In this document: piece after piece, positions 7,502 to 12,330 of the stretch
How positions within the stretch are numbered: the first letter of the stretch is position 1
Layout of the letters: every line of letters starts with the position of its first letter
From: Euperipatoides rowelli
Lineage: Eukaryota; Onychophora; Udeonychophora; Euonychophora; Peripatopsidae
Length of the DNA: 12,330 nt
Direction: 5' to 3' (one strand)
NCBI GenBank assembly: GCA_003024985.2
Contig: PXIH01S0041536.1
The notes under the pieces: generated by a model
Seen by the model: the letters and a program-made list of their open reading frames with translations, nothing else
The model's database searches: none
What the model was told of the DNA's origin: nothing
Made by a program: the position numbers and the translations under genes

Positions 7502-7584
7502 TGATTTTGATGCATTTGATGGTGTATGGTAGGGATTCTCAGTTTGAGAATCCCTGCCATACACCATCAAATGCAGCAAAATCA
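7502..7584. repeat. 83-bp near-perfect hairpin (40-bp arms, 3-base loop)
   Basis: The arms 7502-7541 and 7545-7584 are reverse complements except for one A/G mismatch and one T/G pair, which would still wobble-pair in RNA. The loop is GTT. The left arm contains GCATTTGATGGTGTATGG. No target duplication or flanking terminal repeat is apparent, so it may be a foldback element or the product of an inverted duplication. A microRNA-like precursor is also possible, although such perfect pairing is unusual for one. Confidence 0.92.
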
Positions 7585-8090
7585 TTATTGAAATAACGGA
7601 GTTTTGATTTTTTTACATTTGTAGTTCATGGATGTCTCCAAAGAAAGGCTAGGAGGGACTCCAGCTCTCCTCAAATATCCCTATTTATGCTCCCAAATGA
7701 AAAAATAGTAATTAAAACATAATTGGTTTTTTGTATTAATGTATTATTATTTTAATTTAAAAAAATTAACCTTTAATAATGAATATTTATAGAACTATTT
7801 GCTCTTCTGCTGTCAACGACCAAGATAAAGCTAATCGGTTTATAATTGTATTTTATACAATTAATTGTATTATTTATTTGGAGATTTAACATGAATATTA
7901 TTTTAAAAAAAAATAATGCCTTCTGAGGGTAAACAGCAAATTGACAAAAAAAAATGGACTGCCGGCAAGAGAGGGACATGTTTTATAGGGATGGTGACAT
8001 GCAATTATATAGATAAATATTGTCTAAATCTTTTATATTTCTACTATTATTTTGATTTATGGCTTTCTAACTGTCTGCTAATAAATTACT
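7585..8090. other. AT-rich non-coding stretch
   Basis: No gene, repeat family or conserved exon could be recognised on either strand. The segment 7630-7690 is somewhat less AT-rich but gives only short frames with stops. Confidence 0.4.
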
Positions 8091-8637
8091 AGCCGAAACC
8101 CGTCAAAATTGACGTTAATTTTTTTGGGGGCCCAGAATTTTGTGTCATGTTTGGAACTATGGTAAACACTCCCATGTTATTTTCTCCCCCCCCCCCACCC
8201 AATCCACAAAAAAAATGGGCAAGTCTATTTTCATTGTGTAAAATGACAGAATTCAATTGGGCCCCTAGCACCCCCATGTGATTGTAGACCTCTAGGGTAA
8301 CATAAATTTCAAATTTGAACTTAATCGGAGCATTTTAAAAAAAATAAATTTTGGGGGTCTCCCCTAGCACCCCCTTGTGACCACCTAGGACCTTGACTTT
8401 TTATATACATATTCTAGACCTCTAGTGTAATACAAATTTCAAATTAATTGGAGCATTTTTTTTAAAAAATTGATTTTTGCCCCCCCCCCCTACTACCCCA
8501 ATGTGACCACCTAGGACCTTGACCTTTTATATACATATTCTAGACCTCTACGGTAACTCCAATTTCAAATTTCAACTTAATTGGGCAAACCATTGGGGAG
8601 AAAATGCAATTTAAAGAGTTCGGAATGACAGATAGAT
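8091..8637. mobile_element. Interspersed repeat with three ~128-bp tandem units
   Basis: The segment begins ACTAGCCGAAACCCGTCAAA and ends in GACAGATAGATACACAG, a short-period tail of the kind seen at the ends of non-LTR-derived or SINE-like elements. Its core is tandemly repeated. TAGACCTCTA occurs at 8285, 8415 and 8541 (spacing 130 and 126 bp), each followed by GTAA and AATTTCAAATT. Units 2 and 3 share the upstream block GTGACCACCTAGGACCTTGA. Poly-C runs of ten or more occur at about 8186-8196 and 8469-8480. No coding frame is present. The outer borders are estimates, since no target duplication was found. Confidence 0.6.
8285..8590 (+). repeat. Tandem array, ~128-bp unit, two full copies plus a partial one
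   Basis: Unit starts are at 8285, 8415 and 8541. Each unit runs TAGACCTCTA, GTAA, AATTTCAAATT, a TTAAT(T/C)GG block, an A- or T-rich run, CCCCTA, GTGACCAC and TATATACATATTC. Differences are substitutions and homopolymer length changes. Confidence 0.85.
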
Positions 8638-8773
8638 ACACAGAAAATTTGTTTTTTAATATAATTAATTTCATTTAAAAGATGTTATGTTATTATTTCT
8701 TCTCTGTGAGAGGAAATTTTTTTTTTTTTTTAAATTTTACCTATCAGATATGATTAATTATATATAGTATTAC

Positions 8774-8910
8774 CTGTCGAATATGAGGTTCTAAAGCTGG
8801 TTCGATGAAACCAATAGACAAAGCTCCTAAAGTAATTGTTGCAGCAGCAATTAATATTGATGGAATTTTTAAAAACTTCAAAAAATTTGCAGAATTCAGT
8901 TGTGATGAAT
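8774..8910 (-). CDS. MFS transporter (SLC18B1-like), exon C: central loop and TM7
   Basis: The exon is 137 bp. On the minus strand the acceptor is a pyrimidine-rich tract ending TTTAAG and the donor is CAG|GTAATA. It begins with two bases completing a codon split with the upstream exon (G+AT, Asp), then reads SSQLNSANFLKFLKIPSILI, followed by AAATITLGALSIGFIEPALE and PHIRQ, 45 codons with no stop. The first part is the hydrophilic central loop. KIPSILIAAATITLGALSIGF is the TM7 helix. The closing 'GFxxPxLEPHxRQ' is typical of the invertebrate SLC18B1-like branch of the drug:H+ antiporter group. The protein is expected in an internal or plasma membrane, exchanging an organic substrate for protons, which is inferred from the family. 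Later exons should lie at lower coordinates, but none was recognised before the window ends. Confidence 0.88.
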
Positions 8911-8990
8911 CTTAAATAAAATGAAAAAGAAATGCAATCAAGACCACACGAATAAGCTAAATTAAAACAAATAATAATGGTCCTGCAAGG

Positions 8991-9018
8991 CCCCTATATC
9001 CTTCGAAGGGTATAGGGG
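8991..9018. repeat. 28-bp palindrome next to the SINE
   Basis: CCCCTATATCCTTCGAAGGG continues TATAGGGG. It pairs with itself throughout except for one T/G pair, with TTCGAA at the centre. It abuts the 5' end of the tRNA-derived SINE. Confidence 0.85.
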
Positions 9019-9290
9019 GCGTTGGGATGGTCTAGTCGTGAAGGCTGCCGACTAAACCAAACCAGTAACCCTAAGGTTGCTGGGTCAAATCCGGGGAGAT
9101 TGTTTCCCCTGGTATTTGTCCAAATGTAAATCAGAGTGATATAAGACCTTTGGAATTGTTATATTGATTTTATGCTATATTGAATACTGGATCTGTTGTG
9201 TAATACACATATTATATTGTAAATAAAGTTTGTTATTTCCCCTGTTAGCGGAAAATATATTAATAATAATAATAATAATGATAATAATAA
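9017..9290 (+). mobile_element. tRNA-derived SINE
   Basis: Two internal RNA polymerase III promoter boxes are visible. The A box TGGTCTAGTCG at 9028-9038 matches TRGYNNARNNG fully. The B box GGGTCAAATCC at 9082-9092 matches GGTTCGANTCC at nine of eleven positions. They are 43 bp apart, as in tRNA genes. The tRNA-like head is followed by an unrelated body of about 150 bp containing GTAAATAAAG and a TAA-repeat tail (9260-9290), which is the usual SINE layout. The lack of a good tRNA acceptor stem and the long body argue against an active tRNA gene. It lies antisense within the transporter intron. The 5' border is uncertain by about 10 bp and no clear target duplication was found. Confidence 0.78.
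9260..9290 (+). repeat. (TAA)n microsatellite, SINE tail
   Basis: About ten TAA units with one TGA interruption (AATGATAAT) terminate the SINE. Confidence 0.9.
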
Positions 9291-9396
9291 AGCAGATAGA
9301 AACAGGGAATAACCAGGGGCATTGAGGGGAAGGGCAAAGGGACAAAAGTACCCAAGCCCATAGTGACTCAAGTAGAATGAGATACATTTTTAAAAC

Positions 9397-9430
9397 TTAT
9401 TTGTGGCCACTAGGTGGTTTCTTTTACTAG
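9397..9430 (+). repeat. 34-bp direct repeat, left copy
   Basis: TTATTTGTGGCCACTAGGTG and on through CTAG matches 9694-9727 at 26 of 34 positions; most differences are transitions. It includes the palindrome-like CCACTAGGTGG. Confidence 0.6.
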
Positions 9431-9489
9431 TACATATATAATAAGAATATAAATGTCTGTATATTGGCAAAGTTTGATATTCCTCCTCA

Positions 9490-9650
9490 ATGACTCAGCC
9501 TAGCACAATATTTGATTTACTTGAAAATCCTGCTAAAGCAGATCCGATTGATGCTATTTAGGGCTTTCTGTGACCTTCACTGCCCTGGGGATGACTTTTT
9601 GAAAATTTAGGATAAAAGGAGCTTTGAAGCTTGCTGGTCAACTATATAGC
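9490..9650 (+). pseudogene. Possible decayed coding stretch, unrecognised
   Basis: From an ATG at 9490 the plus strand reads MTQPSTIFDLLENPAKADP, then IDAI before TAG. Starting about there in the next frame it reads AFCDLHCPGDDFLKI, a stop, DKRSFEACWSTI and another stop. The amino-acid mix, with Cys, His, Trp and charged residues, looks more like protein than the neighbouring AT-rich sequence does, and a single frameshift near 9555 would join the two. No family is recognised. It lies between the two 34-bp direct repeats. Chance is a real alternative. Confidence 0.25.
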
Positions 9651-9693
9651 AAACTCAGGAGCTCCAATTACTTCAGAAATAGCCTGAGACACA

Positions 9694-9727
9694 GTATTTG
9701 TAGCCATCAAGTGGCTTCTTTCTCTAG
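9694..9727 (+). repeat. 34-bp direct repeat, right copy
   Basis: GTATTTGTAGCCATCAAGTG and on through CTAG is the partner of 9397-9430, 297 bp away. Confidence 0.6.
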
Positions 9728-9742
9728 ACCTAATGAGTCATT

Positions 9743-9771
9743 AATATTTGTTTATGATATAAACAAATATT
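9743..9771. repeat. Perfect 13-bp hairpin, 3-base loop
   Basis: AATATTTGTTTAT and its exact complement ATAAACAAATATT are separated by GAT. The sequence is AT-rich, so chance is not excluded. Confidence 0.7.
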
Positions 9772-9851
9772 GTGTAGCAATTATTAGCTGAATGTTTATA
9801 TTGTATCTATGGCAACCATACCATCATATTTAGTGAATAATTGTATTGACT

Positions 9852-10130
9852 TTACTCTTCAGGGTTTTGTTGCTATAATAATGTTTCTATGGCCAACCTT
9901 TTAACATGGTAATTTTGAACAGTTAAAATTTGCATATTTTCTTCAGTAATTTTGTGGCCTATAGTTTGCATATGATTATGAATGCTTGACTTTTTGTCAT
10001 AGCGCATTTGCTCACGTATGTGCACCCTGCCCCTAGCTGTACTGCCAATATAGAAGGATGGGCATGTGCAAACCACTTTGTAGATTATGGTCTGTTGACT
10101 GTACCTGTGTCCCTGGATAAAACAGATCAT
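9852..10130 (-). pseudogene. Penelope-like element fragment: GIY-YIG endonuclease, C-terminal end
   Basis: From 10130 the minus strand reads an 85-codon stretch, then one in-frame TAG (9873-9875), then QQNPEE and a final TAA. Landmarks are IIYKVVCTCPSFYIGSTARG (residues 15-34), with the YIG half of GIY-YIG at residues 27-29, then HIREQMR with the expected Arg, SSIHNHMQTIGH, and a closing RLAIETLL. The Cys-x-Cys before YIG and the His cluster after it match the Cys/His-bearing GIY-YIG domain fused to Penelope-like reverse transcriptases. A stop lies directly upstream of the start, and no reverse transcriptase is found on the upstream side, so this is a truncated retroelement tail, not a host gene. 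It lies in the transporter intron in the same orientation as the gene. Confidence 0.85.
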
Positions 10131-10272
10131 TGGTCATATTAATGTTTTTAAATTGGGGGTTGGGAGAGGGGACAATCTATATTTAGCTAGTATGCTATTT
10201 ATGCTTTGTAATTGTGAAAATATTGGCTTTATTATATTATAATGCTGCATTGTGTCTATTTTAATAAATTTA

Positions 10273-10499
10273 ATTGCTTTTTGGTTGCAGCCTGGAATAG
10301 AAACTTATAATACCGCAAAACATTAACAAGTTACAATTTCCAGTTTAAATCAAATTTTATTCATTATAGAACTATTATACAATATTATTGTATCACTATC
10401 ATTAAAAGCCAAATAAAACAATATAAGCTAAATAAAAACTTATACAAACATGCAGAATAACAAGAGACTATAGTCCTGCTAGGTTGTACATGCTGAATG
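10273..10499 (+). repeat. ~230-bp tandem duplication, copy 1
   Basis: This is paired with 10505-10735. Bases 10341-10448 are identical to 10578-10685, 108 bp without a difference. The outer parts carry a few substitutions and one 4-bp length difference (AACAAG versus AACAATTAAG). Confidence 0.93.
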
Positions 10500-10504
10500 A
10501 CGCG

Positions 10505-10735
10505 ATCGCTTTTTGTCTGCAGCTTGCAAGTAGAAACTTATAATACCGCAAAACATTAACAATTAAGTTACAATTTGCAGTTTAAATCAAATTTTATTCA
10601 TTATAGAACTATTATACAATATTATTGTATCACTATCATTAAAAGCCAAATAAAACAATATAAGCTAAATAAAAACTTATACAAATATGCGAGTAACAAG
10701 CGACTATAGTCCTGCGAGGTTGTCCATGCTGAATG
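10505..10735 (+). repeat. ~230-bp tandem duplication, copy 2
   Basis: This copy lies directly after copy 1, separated by only a few bases (around GACGCGATCGC). Both copies end CATGCTGAATG. No coding frame is conserved between them. Confidence 0.93.
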
Positions 10736-11785
10736 TATTACTTAACTTTTATATTTTTATTTATATTTTGTCTTCCTTTGAATTTGGGGAATTTTTATTA
10801 AAAAACTTATGTAACATAGGCTTATACAAAGACAGATTGCTCCTTTTTTTTATAGGAATAAAAAAAAGTGTATCGCTACAACTTTGAGGCATTAAAAATG
10901 GAAGCCTTTAAAATGGATTATTTTGGTGCTGTAATATTTAATTCATAAAGCATTGTATTTTTAGCATATGTTTGTTGAAAAACTGACGTTTAGCCAGCTT
11001 TCTCATTAGAATAATATAACAAAATTACAGGTTGACTATTTGCTTATAGTTATACTGTTATGACCCGTGATGTCTTCTACATCGTATTCTTATAATAAAG
11101 GGAAGTTTTAATGCTTTGGGGAAATTAAAACAATTACAAAGTTTAAGAGTTATTACTTTCTCCTCAATAGTATACCAGAATCTTTATTTAAAAGTCAAAG
11201 ACTTAAATAAATCATTCTAATTTTAATTTCGTTGGGACTTCAGCGAATGGTGTAATGCTTTGCCAGTAAAATGCTTTCATCCTAGGTATCCCAGCATGTC
11301 TTGTGCACAACAGGCTTCAAGGCTAGTTATTGTCGGCAAACGTTAGGGCGCCTCCATCTTATTTTAGCTCCATGATTTTTCCCATCTCATTTTGCAAGGA
11401 ATGAGCTTCTGGAAAGGTGGGTGAGCCCTCCGAAACATAAAGCCTATAATCACTGCATTTTTTTATTTTATATTTGCCAATTTTGAATAAGATTTTTTAA
11501 GCTTTATTTTTATCTATCAATTAGTTGACAGTATACTTTTTAATATTTCTTTGTTTTACTGGTTAAATAATAATAATAATAAAGACAAAAGTGTACAATA
11601 GTCACCTGACTGGCTTAGCCTCAAAATACCCCAACCCCCGGCCAATAAATAAGTGAATCCCATATTATGTTCAATATTTAACTCAATGATCTTGTCATTA
11701 ATTCTACGCTTTATGAATAATATATTTCAAATACATATTTAATCTAAAAAATTGGATAATTTAAAAAAAAAATTAAATGATTTAC
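10736..11785. other. Intronic sequence, mostly nothing recognised
   Basis: The sequence is AT-rich without recognisable genes. The block at about 11230-11450 is less AT-rich and contains GTCGGCAAACG, TAGGGCGCCTCC and GTGAGCCCTCCGAAAC. It may be an old interspersed repeat, but no promoter boxes or terminal repeats could be found. A short TAA run is at 11566-11583. Confidence 0.4.
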
Positions 11786-11876
11786 CAAGTTGAGGGGGTA
11801 ATACAAAAAAGGTGACTATAGATGCCAAATGTAATATGGTGCCCATAACCACAAACGGTGTCGTGTAACCACCAAG
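11786..11876 (-). CDS. MFS transporter (SLC18B1-like), exon B: TM6
   Basis: The exon is 91 bp. On the minus strand the acceptor is a T-run followed by TATATCTAG, and the donor is CTTG|GTAAAT. It starts in phase 0 and reads LGGYTTPFVVMGTILHLASI, then VTFFVLPPQL, followed by one base that completes an Asp codon with exon C. The segment from about TPFVVMG to VTFFVLP is a hydrophobic helix ending in 'LP', the usual end of TM6 in this family ('GG(F/Y)xxPFxxxGxxxxxxxxxxxxxLP'). The phase agreement with both neighbours, together with matching family order, makes this short exon secure. Splice signals and translation alone identified it; its 91-bp length is too short for ordinary frame scanning to flag. 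Confidence 0.87.
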
Positions 11877-11977
11877 CTAGATATACAATATATTAAAAAA
11901 AAAAATACAAGATCTATTTATTAATTCAATTAATCATAATGGTGAATTTTGTGATAATAAGTTGCAATTGGACTTAC
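11877..11977 (-). other. Intron between exons A and B (101 bp)
   Basis: The donor is GTAAGT at 11972-11977 (consensus) and the acceptor is CTAG at 11877-11880, preceded by a pyrimidine tract, all on the minus strand. It is a phase 0 intron. Confidence 0.82.
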
Positions 11978-12046
11978 TGAATAAAGACTTCCTCCAATCA
12001 CAGGGCCCAGCATGATTCCAAGTCCAGCAAACGTTTCTAAGAGACC
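11978..12046 (-). CDS. MFS transporter (SLC18B1-like), exon A: TM5 antiporter motif
   Basis: The exon is 69 bp (23 codons), phase 0 at both ends. On the minus strand the acceptor is TTACTTCTCTTCTGTACATTTAAG and the donor is TCA|GTAAGT. It reads GLLETFAGLGIMLGPVIGG followed by SLYS. 'GxGxxxGPxxGG' is motif C, the glycine/proline-rich signature of TM5 in proton-coupled MFS antiporters (drug:H+ antiporter and vesicular amine transporter groups). 'ETFxGLG' just before it is characteristic of the SLC18 family. The frame could also open from an acceptor further upstream (TTTTTCAG at about 12075), adding MLLLFCTFK, but those residues do not fit the family, so the nearer acceptor is preferred. The preceding exons lie beyond the right edge. 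Confidence 0.87.
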
Positions 12047-12330
12047 CTTAAATGTACAGAAGAGAAGTAACATTACTGAAAAATAAATTGAATTTTCTCA
12101 ATTCAAGTGTAAATTCTTATTCATAAGATTGATTTATTAATGACTTTTTAATGGCTACAGAACAGCCGTGTACTTTGAACCAGAATGAAAGAAATATAGT
12201 ACAAAGAGAAAACAAATTGGAAAACAATATATCAAAGAAAAAAGTACCGTAGAATGCCAACCAAGAGCGCCCCCTCCAAGCAAGGGCGCCCCCCCTATTT
12301 CTTGTCAAAACATAGGTATATAGCGCCATC
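12047..12330. other. Intronic sequence upstream of exon A
   Basis: No further exon is recognised. A GC-rich stretch at 12265-12295 contains two AAG(A/G)GCGCCCCC-like copies (GAGCGCCCCCTCC and GGGCGCCCCCCC), followed by TAGCGCCATC at the edge. This could be the end of another repeat that continues outside the window. Confidence 0.4.

Larger units (their letters stand above)
8911..11785 (-). other. Intron between exons B and C (2,875 bp)
   Basis: The donor is G|GTAAAT at 11780-11785 and the acceptor is TTTAAG next to 8910, both on the minus strand. The intron is phase 1. It contains, in plus-strand order, a palindrome, a tRNA-derived SINE, a TAA microsatellite, a direct-repeat pair, a Penelope-like fragment and a tandem duplication. 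Confidence 0.8.

Noticed and set aside
7388-7585. 65-codon minus-strand open frame
   Set aside because: It covers the 83-bp hairpin; the frame is a by-product of the inverted repeat and matches nothing I recognise.
7773-7979. 68-codon minus-strand open frame rich in Phe, Ile and Asn
   Set aside because: This is AT-rich sequence translated in a stop-poor frame. There are no family motifs, splice context or continuation of the transporter.
8089-8277. 62-codon minus-strand open frame with a poly-Gly run
   Set aside because: The Gly run is the translation of a poly-C tract inside an interspersed repeat, so it is not a gene.
8285-8590. CRISPR-like repeat array
   Set aside because: The units are ~128 bp direct tandem copies without short conserved repeats and unique spacers, in a eukaryotic context.
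9017-9095. A functional tRNA gene
   Set aside because: A and B boxes are present, but no proper acceptor stem or T arm closes around them, and a long unrelated body with a microsatellite tail follows. A SINE explains it better.
9159-9387. Two overlapping minus-strand open frames of 70 codons with Leu/Ile runs
   Set aside because: The runs are the TAA microsatellite read in two frames across the SINE tail.
10273-10735. Tandem copies as the pseudo-LTRs of the Penelope-like element
   Set aside because: Both copies lie on the same side of the endonuclease fragment. I found no third copy on its other side, and about 140 bp of unrelated sequence intervenes.
10687-10887. 66-codon plus-strand open frame
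   Set aside because: It starts inside the second tandem copy, has no counterpart in the first copy, and is low-complexity and hydrophobic.
12117-12329. 70-codon minus-strand open frame upstream of exon A
   Set aside because: It does not match the expected preceding part of the transporter, and part of it is a GC-rich repeat-like stretch. No splice donor makes it join exon A.

Overview
The window looks like metazoan (invertebrate) nuclear DNA. It is strongly AT-rich, has spliceosomal exons with GT/AG borders, contains no long open frames, and is crowded with decayed transposable elements. The taxon cannot be fixed from sequence alone: a mollusc or a cnidarian is plausible, but that is a guess.

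Right part (about 8.77-12.05 kb): three exons on the minus strand join in perfect phase (69, 91 and 137 bp) and encode the middle of a major facilitator superfamily (MFS) transporter resembling SLC18B1 and its invertebrate expansions. The joined product covers the glycine/proline-rich antiporter motif of TM5, TM6, the central loop and TM7. The first intron is 101 bp. The second is 2,875 bp and holds a tRNA-derived SINE with recognisable A and B boxes, a Penelope-like GIY-YIG endonuclease fragment, a recent 230-bp tandem duplication, and an old direct-repeat pair around a possible decayed coding stretch. The rest of the gene lies outside the window or in exons I could not recognise.

Left part (1 to about 6.48 kb): one decayed CR1/Jockey-type LINE runs on the minus strand: endonuclease at 5527-6479, linker at about 3056-3557, reverse transcriptase at 1-1086. 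Two insertions of almost equal size split it. The first (3558-5526) is a DNA transposon with about 32-bp terminal inverted repeats and an AAAT target duplication. Removing it restores the LINE reading across the junction. It carries a 10-base motif (TTGTTAAGTC) clustered near both ends, three hairpins or palindromes, decayed plus-strand coding pieces of a protein I cannot assign, and its own nested 315-bp hAT-type MITE with an 8-bp target duplication. The second (1092-3050) has a candidate 5-bp ATGGT target duplication, no terminal inverted repeats and no coding capacity that I can see.

Between the two parts (6.48-8.77 kb) lie a striking 83-bp near-perfect hairpin (7502-7584), a CpG-containing block, and a repeat with three roughly 128-bp tandem units. 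Nothing here looks like an intact functional system beyond the transporter gene. The main interest is the layered transposon archaeology and the unassigned 2-kb transposon with its subterminal repeats.
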